This document shows positions 54,963-62,644 of a stretch of 64,000 nucleotides of DNA, one piece after another. The DNA is from Bradyrhizobium quebecense (GTDB lineage: Bacteria > Pseudomonadota > Alphaproteobacteria > Rhizobiales > Xanthobacteraceae): assembly GCF_013373795.3 (NCBI RefSeq), contig NZ_CP088022.1:4836001-4900000 (forward strand), given 5' to 3'. Each line of letters starts with the position of its first letter. Position 1 is the first letter of the stretch. Position numbers and translations under genes: made by a program. The notes beneath the pieces are model-generated. The model saw only the letters and a program-made list of their open reading frames with translations. It ran no database searches and had not been told where the DNA came from.

Positions 54963-56240
54963 TTACTTGGTTGGGGCGGAATTGCACCAGTCGTGGATGC
55001 TGAGCGCCATGACCTTGATGGCCGTCAGATAATCATCGATCGACACATACTCGTCGTTCGCATGCATGACCGCCGTCGAGCCGGGTCCGAAGATCACGGT
55101 TGGCGTATTCGCGTACTTGTTCAAGAACCGCGTATCCGCGGCACCCTGGCGCCCCGAGATCGTCGGCTTCTTGCCGGTCACTTCCGTATAGACGTCGCAG
55201 ACGGTCTGCACGATTGGATGCTGGACCGGAATCTCCGAAGCCTCGGCGTCGTAGCCGACGAACTTCACCACGGGAGGATGGTCCTTCATCCAGGGATCCT
55301 GAGCCGCAACTTCGGCGATCTTCTTGACGAGGCTCTGCTTGACGCCCTCATGGTCCTCGCTCGGCACCGTACCGATCGATCCCTTCAGAACGGCGCTCGC
55401 CGGGAAGGCGCTCGGATAGTTGCCGGCCTGGAAGCTGCCGATGATGCAGGGCAAGGAGTCGATGGCGCTCGGGTAGAGCGCGTGCTTGACGTTCGTCACG
55501 CGCTCGTCTTCCAGCTCCTGCACGGCCTTCACGATCTTGTTGCCGAGCTCAATTGCGCTGATGCCAAGGTAGCGCTGCTGGATACCGGCGGGCTTGCCTT
55601 CGATGTCGATCTGGAACCAGATACGCCCGATGCAAGCCGGCTGCACGAACAGGTCGCTGGTCTCGCCGGAAATACCGGCGTCCGCCTTGTATCCGCGGAT
55701 GACGGTGTCGAGCGTGCCGTGTCCGCTGACTTCCTCGTCGATGACGATGTTGATCATGACATCGCCCTTCGGATTGAGCCCAAGCTCTTTCAAGTACTGG
55801 ACCGCGAGCACGTGGCTGGCAACGCCGCTCTTCATGTCGCACGAACCGCGGCCATAGATGCGCCCGTTCTTGATCGAAGCGGACCACGGATTGTCGCTCC
55901 ATCCCTCGCCGTTGCCGACGGGGATCACGTCGGTGTGACCGTTGAGAAGCAGCGAGCGGCCGCCGCCGGTGCCCTTCAGGGTCGCAACGATGTTGGGGCG
56001 ATTCTCATAACCGCGGTCGACCGGGCGATAGCCGGGATGCTTCTTCAGCTCGTCCCAATTGGTCTCCCACATGTCGACCTCGAGACCGACCTCGGTCAGG
56101 TAGCCGTGCATGTGCTTCTGGATCGCGGCTTCGTCGCCGGTCACGCTCGGGATCGCGACCATATCCTGGAGGAACTTGATCGCGTGATCCTTCGAAGCGT
56201 CGACCTTGTCGAGGATCGTCTTGCGTACGGAGTCAGTCAT
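54963..56240 (-). CDS. M20-family amidohydrolase/deacylase (ArgE/DapE-type)
   Basis: 425 residues. Metal ligands are visible: His in LLLNGHTDVIPVG, the bridging Asp in GRGSCDMKSGVA, Glu-Glu in IVIDEEVSGHGT, and a C-terminal His in GSTAVMHANDEYVS. The lid domain is about residues 200-320. The enzyme hydrolyses an N-acyl or carbamoyl bond. In this operon it may open a ring product or release an amino acid from an N-acyl group. Last gene, 36 bases after the LLM gene, followed by a terminator. Not the housekeeping argE/dapE by context. Confidence 0.88.
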   Translation of the reverse strand: MTDSVRKTILDKVDASKDHAIKFLQDMVAIPSVTGDEAAIQKHMHGYLTEVGLEVDMWETNWDELKKHPGYRPVDRGYENRPNIVATLKGTGGGRSLLLNGHTDVIPVGNGEGWSDNPWSASIKNGRIYGRGSCDMKSGVASHVLAVQYLKELGLNPKGDVMINIVIDEEVSGHGTLDTVIRGYKADAGISGETSDLFVQPACIGRIWFQIDIEGKPAGIQQRYLGISAIELGNKIVKAVQELEDERVTNVKHALYPSAIDSLPCIIGSFQAGNYPSAFPASAVLKGSIGTVPSEDHEGVKQSLVKKIAEVAAQDPWMKDHPPVVKFVGYDAEASEIPVQHPIVQTVCDVYTEVTGKKPTISGRQGAADTRFLNKYANTPTVIFGPGSTAVMHANDEYVSIDDYLTAIKVMALSIHDWCNSAPTK

Positions 56241-56276
56241 CTGCTTGTCGCCTGTGTTGAGCGTTTTCCGGGTTCG

Positions 56277-57230
56277 TTACTTGGCGCGCAGGCGCGGGAT
56301 GATCTCACGCGCGATGGTCTCGACCTGGTCCGCCTGATACTTGTAGGGGACGAAGATGATCTTCTGGACGCCGAGCGCGATATGCTCGCGCAGCTGGGCG
56401 ACGCACTCATCAACCGAGCCCATGATGGCGCTCTCGCGGCTGCAATCGCTGTGAGCCGGGAAATCCCACTCCTTGTTGAGCCAGTCCATCATGTCGGCTT
56501 CGACCGCCTGCCGCGATTTGCCGATCATGATCGGCAATTGCGAGGCGTTCTTCAAAGTCGACGGATCCTTGCCGCCCTCCTTGGCGAAGTTGATGATCTT
56601 GTCCCAGGACTTCTTGAAGTCGGCGGGACGATAGAAGTAGGTGAGCCAGCCATCCCCGTTCAGAGCGGCGCGCTTCAGCACGGGATCGGCGTATCCGCCG
56701 ATCAGCAGCGGAATTTGCGGCTGCGCCGGCTTCGGATACATCACCGCCTTCGAAATGTTGTGGCGCATGTATTCGCCAGTAACCGACTCTTCGGTCCACA
56801 GCCGGCGCATGATCTCAAGATTCTCATCCATGATCTTGCCGCGCTTCTCGAAGGGAATGCCGAGCGCGTCGAACTCGCGCTTGTACCATCCGGACGCCAT
56901 GCCCATGATCAGGCGGCCGTCGGACAGCTGATCCATGCTCGAGAGCTGCTTGGCGAGCGCCACCGCGTTGCGGAGCGGCAGCACCAGGATGCCGGTGCCC
57001 ATCTTGATCCGCTTCGTGCGCGCGGCAATGCCCGTCAGTGTCGTCAGGGAGTCGATGATCGGGAAGTTCGGATCGACGCCGAGAAGCATGTGATCCCAGA
57101 CCCAGACCGAATCGTAGCCGAGCTCCTCGACCCGAACGCCGTACTCGACGAGCGCCCGGGCGTTGGGCATTTCGGGATAAGCGGTGAAGTTGCGCGCGGC
57201 AATACCAAACGTGTTGGCAAGCGTGGTCAT
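56277..57230 (-). CDS. LLM-class flavin/F420-dependent oxidoreductase
   Basis: 317 residues, luciferase-like TIM barrel. VRVEELGYDSVWVWDHMLLG, LTGIAARTKRIKMGTGILVLPLRNAVALAKQLSSMDQLSDGRLIMGMASGWYKREFDALGI and PKPAQPQIPLLIGGYADPVLKRAA are typical of F420-dependent members. Cofactor cannot be proved from sequence (FMN homologs exist), but a complete F420 pathway 10 kb away and a shared upstream element make F420 likely. It would reduce or oxidise a C=C, C=N or alcohol in the pathway. ATG 57230 is used. Lies between gctB-like and the M20 gene. Confidence 0.88.
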   Translation of the reverse strand: MTTLANTFGIAARNFTAYPEMPNARALVEYGVRVEELGYDSVWVWDHMLLGVDPNFPIIDSLTTLTGIAARTKRIKMGTGILVLPLRNAVALAKQLSSMDQLSDGRLIMGMASGWYKREFDALGIPFEKRGKIMDENLEIMRRLWTEESVTGEYMRHNISKAVMYPKPAQPQIPLLIGGYADPVLKRAALNGDGWLTYFYRPADFKKSWDKIINFAKEGGKDPSTLKNASQLPIMIGKSRQAVEADMMDWLNKEWDFPAHSDCSRESAIMGSVDECVAQLREHIALGVQKIIFVPYKYQADQVETIAREIIPRLRAK

Positions 57231-57257
57231 CAATAGATCTCCGGACTTGGTGTAGCT

Positions 57258-58028
57258 TTAAGCGGTGAAGAGACGGTCGGGATCGAGCATCCGCAGCGTC
57301 TCGAGTTCGTGGTCGGTCGGCGGCGACGTGACGTGGAGCTTCTCGTCGAAGTCGAGCCTGAAGCCGGTATTGTCCTGCACTTCCTCGCGGCTGACGCCGG
57401 GATTGAGCGCGAGCACCTTGATGCGCCGGGTCCTGTCGTCGAAGCCGAACACGGCGAGCTCGGTAATCACGCGCCACATGCGGCCGCTCGGCAAGCCGGA
57501 GTCGCGCCGGCTGGTGCCGCCGCGGATGAACCCGGGGCTGGTGATGAAGTCGACCTTTTCGACGAAGCGCCGCTTCTCGTGCTTCATCGCGACGATCATG
57601 TTGGTCAGGCTGGAGATGTCATTGCCGCCGCCGGTACCCGGCAGGCGCGTCTTCGGCTTCGCCGGATCGCCGATGAACGACGAGTTCAGATTGCCGAACT
57701 GATCGATCTGGGCGCCGCCCATGAAGCCGACATCGACGTAACCGCGCTGGAGCAGCAGCAAGACATCGGCGCTGCCGAGGACCATGTTGGCGCGCTTGGT
57801 GCAGCGCTGGTCATTGGTCGACGGCGGCAATTTGCCCGGCTCGACGAAGGCGCCGACAACGCCGCCTTCGAACAGAATGGTCAGGGCCGGACAGCGGGTG
57901 CGCTGGGCCAGGGTTGCGGCGAGCAGCGGCACGCCGATGCCTGCGAAGACCACCTGCCCGTCCTGCAGCTGGCGCGCGCTCAAGATCGCGAGAATTTCGC
58001 TTGCGGTGTAGCGCTGCGCCTCAGTCAT
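57258..58028 (-). CDS. CoA-transferase beta subunit (GctB/glutaconate type, family I)
   Basis: 256 residues. ILARQLQDGQVVFAGIGVPLLAATLAQ in pattern and TILFEGGVVGAF supplies the Glu that becomes the CoA thioester in family I. LQRGYVDVGFMGGAQIDQFGNLNSSFIGD and GGGNDISSLTNMIVAM match GctB. The C-terminal region is longer than in SCOT, as in glutaconate/ketosteroid-type IpdB. Start overlaps the alpha stop by eight bases. It would activate a carboxylic acid intermediate. Confidence 0.88.
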   Translation of the reverse strand: MTEAQRYTASEILAILSARQLQDGQVVFAGIGVPLLAATLAQRTRCPALTILFEGGVVGAFVEPGKLPPSTNDQRCTKRANMVLGSADVLLLLQRGYVDVGFMGGAQIDQFGNLNSSFIGDPAKPKTRLPGTGGGNDISSLTNMIVAMKHEKRRFVEKVDFITSPGFIRGGTSRRDSGLPSGRMWRVITELAVFGFDDRTRRIKVLALNPGVSREEVQDNTGFRLDFDEKLHVTSPPTDHELETLRMLDPDRLFTA

Positions 58029-58986
58029 TATAGATGCTCCTGCCCTTCTGCGTCGCCTCCAACACCTCATCCATGCCGATCAGCGAGAGATATTCGTTCC
58101 AGGACTTCGGGCTGTAAAAATAGCGATCGAGATATTCCTGCATGCCCTTCACGGGATCCGCGTTGACCTGCGCGACATAGGCTTCCATGTGCCGCATCAT
58201 CGGCTCATAGAGGCCGTAGCACTCGTGCGGCGCCGATCCGTAGGGAACCTCGACCACGGCATCGACGCAGAAGAAGGGAATTTTGGTCTGGTCCGGCGCG
58301 CGCCGGATCTGGTCGTTCGATACGATCCGCTCGGTCGTGAGGATCACGCTGTTGGCAGCGAGCGCGAGATCGATGTCCATGAATTGCAGGCCGTCGATCT
58401 GGGCGTTGCCGTAGGGGTCGCAGCGCTGGACGTGGATCAGCGCGACGTCGGGGTTGAGCGCGGGGACCAGCAGCAGCTTCTCACCGGTGAACGGACAATC
58501 GATCTGCTTGGCTTCGGGACGCTGACCAACGATATCCGACCCCAACATGGCGCGAGTCGGCAGGAACGGAACGCCCATGCCGCCGGCGCGAAAGCGCATG
58601 CCGACAGCCATGTGGCTCCATTCCTCATAGCGCTTGCCGCCATTTTCCACGTGATGCCGCATCACCTTGGACAGGCCCCAGAGAATACCCTGGGCGAACC
58701 AGCTGGTGACGACGTGGTTCGCGAGGCCGGATCCGAACACGAGGTCGCCGTCCGTCGAGACGATGCAGCGCGAAATCGAAAGGTCCTTGCGATGCTGGCG
58801 GATCAGCTCCCAGAGCATCGCCATCGGCGTGCGGGACATGGTCGACCCGCCAACACCCACTTTCATGCCATCTTGGACGAAGCCTGCCGCTTCCTCGAGC
58901 GACACCACCTTCTCGCGCAGGCTGCGGTCGCGCTGCGCCATCTTCTCTCTGAGCCGCGTGTACGGCTCCACCAGGGTATCCGGCAA
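58021..58986 (-). CDS. CoA-transferase alpha subunit (GctA/glutaconate type, family I)
   Basis: 321 residues. REKVVSLEEAAGFVQDGMKVGVGGSTMSRTPMAMLWELIRQ is the typical opening and DVALIHVQRCDPYGNAQIDGLQFMDIDLALAA the family motif. TTG 58986 is chosen: AAGGAGG ends five bases before it; no in-frame ATG has a comparable site. First gene of a four-gene operon (alpha, beta, LLM, M20). An operator-like sequence at 59051-59075 lies upstream. Confidence 0.88.
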   Translation of the reverse strand: MPDTLVEPYTRLREKMAQRDRSLREKVVSLEEAAGFVQDGMKVGVGGSTMSRTPMAMLWELIRQHRKDLSISRCIVSTDGDLVFGSGLANHVVTSWFAQGILWGLSKVMRHHVENGGKRYEEWSHMAVGMRFRAGGMGVPFLPTRAMLGSDIVGQRPEAKQIDCPFTGEKLLLVPALNPDVALIHVQRCDPYGNAQIDGLQFMDIDLALAANSVILTTERIVSNDQIRRAPDQTKIPFFCVDAVVEVPYGSAPHECYGLYEPMMRHMEAYVAQVNADPVKGMQEYLDRYFYSPKSWNEYLSLIGMDEVLEATQKGRSIYND

Positions 58987-59757
58987 AACATCCTCCTTGT
59001 CGGCAACCGGCAGCGGTTGAGGAGCGAACCGCAGGCCCTTCCTGCCAATTGGACCTATCGTACTAATGTTAGTCCCATACGTCTAGCAGAATCTTCGCAA
59101 CGGCCAATCGTGACGGATTCGGTCTCCGCGACATGACATGGCGAAGGAAGTGGCCATCGAAGGACCGCAGCAGTCCTTGCTGCGGGAGATGAGCTATTGC
59201 GTCGGGCGACAATAGCTCGGCGCGTCATCGCGCCCTTCGGCCGGATGGTTGAGAACATCCGAATCACCAGGCAGCTCGGCAAGGCTGACCATTCCTTGAC
59301 GCGAAACAGGGCGAAGCACTTGAAAAAGCGCTACGGCATCATTGTGCCGCTTGGCGATCGCAAATCATGAGTCGAACGCGCGAGCTCGCTCATGTCTCAG
59401 ATGATCCGCGACGGAAGACCACAGGTCGGCTGCACGTGAGACGAGCAGCGCGCACTATTCCAACTTGACGGTCCCGCCTATCACGGTTCCGGCTATCAGC
59501 TACGCGAGCGGACGGAACCTGCCGCACGGTTGACCGGACCAGCTCAAAATGTCGGCTCGAAGAGGGGAGTATTAGGACCATAAGGCGATAGATAGGACGT
59601 CCTACCCAGCATCACGGGTCTTGGCACAGATCGTGCTTATGAGCCAACGTCACTTTCGAAAGCATCGCCATGCAGCGCCCTCACCCCGTTGAAGTGGCCG
59701 CTTGGTGCCGCAGCGGACTCAGAGGCGCCAACAAGAACCAATGAGAAAGGATGGACC
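58987..59757. other. Long region without a supported gene
   Basis: 771 bases. The left end holds the operator candidate and promoter of the CoA-transferase operon. A small plus-strand frame from ATG 59245 (41 codons, MVENIRITRQLGKADHSLTRN) has no clear ribosome site and no known family. No hairpin or RNA gene recognised. It could contain decayed sequence. Confidence 0.5.
59051..59075. promoter_or_regulatory. Operator candidate upstream of the CoA-transferase operon
   Basis: Near-palindrome GGAC ... GTCC. Bases 59058-59072 (TCGTACTAATGTTAG) match 14 of 15 with the minus strand of 47963-47977 before the pxpA/F420 operon. Located about 65 bases upstream of TTG 58986. Confidence 0.65.
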
Positions 59758-60543
59758 GTGGAGCATTATCTTACCTCGACACCAGATCATCTTCATTGGG
59801 GACTGTGGGATGGTCGGCTCAGTCCCGTCATCAGAATTGCGTCTGGTGATCGGGTGACGATCGAAACGCTATCGGCCGAGCCGGATGAAGCGTTCGATCT
59901 TGTGAGCGACCTGGTCGAACCGCTTGGCTGCAGCGACATCCCCGCGTCCCACGGAGCCGCACCGCGGCTATTGACCGGACCGATCCACATCGAGGGCGCC
60001 GAACCGGGTGACGTGCTCGAGGTTCGTGTCCTCGATGTCCGCCTGCGATCGGACTGGGGTTGGAACATGAGGGCCCCGACGAGCGCTGCGCGGGAAACTT
60101 CATTGGACTTTTGCTGCCGGCATGTCCCGCTCGATCGCGCGCGCAATATCGCGCGTCTGCCTTGGGGACGGGAGCTGAGGTTGTCGCCGTGCTTTGGCAA
60201 CTTTGGTGTCGCGCCGCCGGCGAACTGGGACCCCCGCAAGCCGAACGAAGCGAATGGTTTCAGCGGGCGCATCGACGACAGGGATCTCGGCGTCGGATGC
60301 ATCGCCTATTTTCCAATTTTCGTCACGGGCGCACTGTTCTCGGCGGGTCATGGCCATGCGTTGCTCGACGATGGAGCTGCACACCTCTCCGCCATCGAAA
60401 CGGCGCTCGCCGGTACGTTCGAATTTCACATTCGCCGCAATCTGCATCTTGCGGCCCCTCGGCTCGAGACCACATCCGCGTCGGCTAGCTCATCGATCGT
60501 CAATGCGCATGCACCGCAAGGCCGCGGCCAACGCACGAACTAG
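59758..60543 (+). CDS. Acetamidase/formamidase-family protein, C-terminally short
   Basis: 261 residues from GTG 59758 (AAAGGA 8 bases before). HWGLWDGRLSPVIRIASGDRVTIETL, ASHGAAPRLLTGPIHIEGAEPGDVLEVRVLDV and CIAYFPIFVTGALFSAGHGHALLDDGAAHLSAIETALAG match FmdA. Compared with family members of about 300-400 residues, the part after RLETTSA is replaced by an unrelated Ser/Ala/Arg-rich end. The usual catalytic Glu region is partly altered (DDGA for GDGE). May be a truncated or decayed gene, or a frameshift near 60480. Alone on its strand. Confidence 0.7.
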   Translation: MEHYLTSTPDHLHWGLWDGRLSPVIRIASGDRVTIETLSAEPDEAFDLVSDLVEPLGCSDIPASHGAAPRLLTGPIHIEGAEPGDVLEVRVLDVRLRSDWGWNMRAPTSAARETSLDFCCRHVPLDRARNIARLPWGRELRLSPCFGNFGVAPPANWDPRKPNEANGFSGRIDDRDLGVGCIAYFPIFVTGALFSAGHGHALLDDGAAHLSAIETALAGTFEFHIRRNLHLAAPRLETTSASASSSIVNAHAPQGRGQRTN

Positions 60544-60601
60544 TGCTGCACGCCGCGCACAGCGCCTTGGCTCATCGCCGCCGGCGCGATGACACCACCG
60601 T

Positions 60602-61633
60602 CTATTGCTGCTGCAACGCCTGCTCGACGATAGCCACGGCTTCCGGAGGAGCCTTGGCCTTCCACATTGCGATTGGTGCCGACGCACCTTGCTTGAGCGC
60701 GGCGAGAACGGGAGCCGGCGCCGGCTCTGCGATCTCAACCCCGTTGGCGCGCATGCGCGCATAATTCTCGACCGTGCGATTGGCCAGAAGCTGGAACTGG
60801 CTTTGTTCCGTCTCGGCAGCTACCTGCATCACCTGGCGTTGAACCGATTCCGGGAGCGCTTCAAAGGCATCGGTCCTTACAAAGGCAAGCGAGATCGGAA
60901 TCGCGTAGTTGATCGCCGTGAAATGGGGCAGATCCTGCCAGAGCTTTCGGCCGGCCCCGCCGTCACCCGACGTCAGGATGGCATTCAGCTCATGGCTTCT
61001 TACCTTCGCGATTGCCTCGTTGAACGGAAGGTACTCGGCCGTTGCACCGACCGCGCGCATCACCTCAGCCGAATTGTAGTCATACGTCCGTGCGGCAATG
61101 GATCGCAGGTCCGCCGGCGTCGAGATTGGCTGGACACTCCAGAGGCCGGTGGACGGCCAAATGGTGATGTACAGGAGCTTGAGGCCCTGCGCGGCTAACG
61201 CCTTCTCATAGAGTGGCCGCGCTTGTGCGTTGATGGTCCGCGCCGCCTCGATGGACTGGACGACAAACGGCAGCGACGGCAGACCAAATACCGGATCGGA
61301 CGCTTCGAGCGGTCCCGCAAATGCGTCACCACCGGCAATCCGTCCCTCTTGGGCCGCGCGCAGCATTTCGCCGGAGCTGATCTTCAACTCGTTGTCGAAC
61401 GCATTGCGGACCGTAACGTATCCGCTCGTCTGCGCGGACACGAGCTCCGCGAATTTTGCCAAGCCAACTCCCGAGATATTGCTTCGAGGATATTCCGTCG
61501 CCATCGGCCACGCTACTTGAGCGGACGCAGGTAGGCTGAAGATGACCGTCGACGCGATGAGAAGCGCCGCCATGGCAGAGCGCAGACCCGCCCAACGGGT
61601 CGGCGAAGGCAAATCAGAATCCGAATTGAGCAC
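60602..61633 (-). CDS. TRAP transporter DctP-family solute-binding protein, orphan
   Basis: 343 residues from GTG 61633; ATG 61573 would still give a signal peptide (AALLIASTVIFSLPASAQ) of normal length. The mature part begins VAWPMATEYPRSNISGVGLAKFAELVSAQTSG and includes EMLRAAQEGRIAGGDAFAG and GLKLLYITIWPSTGLWSVQPISTPADLRSIAARTY, as in DctP. The usual conserved Arg that salt-bridges the carboxylate is in the AARTYD segment. No dctQ or dctM nearby. Ligand probably a carboxylate. Confidence 0.85.
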   Translation of the reverse strand: MLNSDSDLPSPTRWAGLRSAMAALLIASTVIFSLPASAQVAWPMATEYPRSNISGVGLAKFAELVSAQTSGYVTVRNAFDNELKISSGEMLRAAQEGRIAGGDAFAGPLEASDPVFGLPSLPFVVQSIEAARTINAQARPLYEKALAAQGLKLLYITIWPSTGLWSVQPISTPADLRSIAARTYDYNSAEVMRAVGATAEYLPFNEAIAKVRSHELNAILTSGDGGAGRKLWQDLPHFTAINYAIPISLAFVRTDAFEALPESVQRQVMQVAAETEQSQFQLLANRTVENYARMRANGVEIAEPAPAPVLAALKQGASAPIAMWKAKAPPEAVAIVEQALQQQ

Positions 61634-61795
61634 CGGAAATGTCCCGCAAGCACAGTTTGACTGCGATCAGTCTTGCCTATGCTGACTGGGCCGTCAAATG
61701 ACCCAGCTGTCTGCAACTTGTCTTGCGCTGGCTCCGTTCAATCAGCCAGGCTTCTCGCCTCCCTGCACATGCCGTCCTAGACCGGCGAGTGCCCA

Positions 61796-62524
61796 TCATC
61801 GCTTGCTGCTACGCCGTTTCTCGGCGCGGCGCGGTGCCGCCTTTGCCGTCACACGGGCCTTGTTCGGCTTTGGCGCCTGCAAGCCGTAGGTGGAGAACCC
61901 CTTCGCGGTGTCGGCGATCTCCTCGTCGCTCAGGATGATCCGCGAGTCGAGCGCAAGCGAGAGGTAGTATTGCCGCGCGAGGGTCTCAAGCTCGACCGCG
62001 AGCCACATCGCCTTGTCGAGATTGGCGCCGAGCGCGATCATGCCGTGATTGGCGAGCAGGCAACCATTGCGGCCTTCGAGCGCGGCGATCGCATGATCCG
62101 AAAGTTCCTTGGTGCCGTAGCGCGCGTAGCCGGCGCAGCGGATGTCGGTGCCGCCGAATGCCGCTATCATGTAGTGGCAGGCCGGGATAGGCTTGCGCGC
62201 GATCGCGAGCACGGTTGCATAGGTCGAGTGGGTGTGAACGATGGCGCCGACATCGGGCCGGGCGCGCGTGATGTCGAGATGGAAGCGCCATTCGGTGGAG
62301 GGCTGCAGCGGCCCCTCCCACGTGCCATCGTCGCCCTCGAGCGGCATCGACGCGATCATCTCCGGCTTCATCGAATCATACGGGGTCGCCGAGGGCGTGA
62401 TCAGCATCCTGTCCTTGTAGCGGGCGGAGATGTTGCCTGATGTCCCCTGATTGAGACCCGACGCGTTCATCCATCGGCACTTGGCAATGATCGCCTCGCG
62501 CAATTGTCGTTCCTCACGGGTCAT
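61796..62524 (-). CDS. Class II aldolase/adducin family protein (fuculose-phosphate aldolase-like)
   Basis: 242 residues from ATG 62524 (AAAGGCAG 5-8 bases before). LNQGTSGNISARYKDRMLITPSATPYDSMKPEMI, zinc ligands in AIVHTHSTYATVLA, the catalytic acidic residue region, and NGCLLANHGMIALG are all conserved. A basic, low-complexity tail (RVTAKAAPRRAEKRRSSKR) extends beyond the usual end. Cleaves or epimerises a sugar-phosphate or related hydroxy-acid; substrate not known. Upstream lies an 18-base tandem duplication that would add residues if GTG 62566 were used. Confidence 0.85.
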   Translation of the reverse strand: MTREERQLREAIIAKCRWMNASGLNQGTSGNISARYKDRMLITPSATPYDSMKPEMIASMPLEGDDGTWEGPLQPSTEWRFHLDITRARPDVGAIVHTHSTYATVLAIARKPIPACHYMIAAFGGTDIRCAGYARYGTKELSDHAIAALEGRNGCLLANHGMIALGANLDKAMWLAVELETLARQYYLSLALDSRIILSDEEIADTAKGFSTYGLQAPKPNKARVTAKAAPRRAEKRRSSKR

Positions 62525-62537
62525 ACGGACTGCCTTT

Positions 62538-62573
62538 CTCTTCAGCACGAATTGCCTCTTCAGCACGGATTGC
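62538..62573. repeat. 18-base tandem duplication near the aldolase start
   Basis: CTCTTCAGCACGAATTGC (62538-62555) followed directly by the same with one change (62556-62573). In the aldolase reading frame it would encode two copies of a hexapeptide with V-L-K-R. Confidence 0.85.
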
Positions 62574-62644
62574 GTGACGGCTCGCCGATGTCTTGCACCG
62601 CCAACCGTTCTCTTTACTCTGGACCAGCGTAGGACCTCGTCGCT

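Noticed and set aside
54993..57236. 747-codon plus-strand open frame
   Set aside because: Antisense to the M20 and LLM genes, which both show full catalytic motifs; composition is that of a shadow frame.
59245..59370. 41-codon ORF MVENIRITRQ
   Set aside because: Too short, no clear ribosome site, no family; kept only as a remark in the gap.
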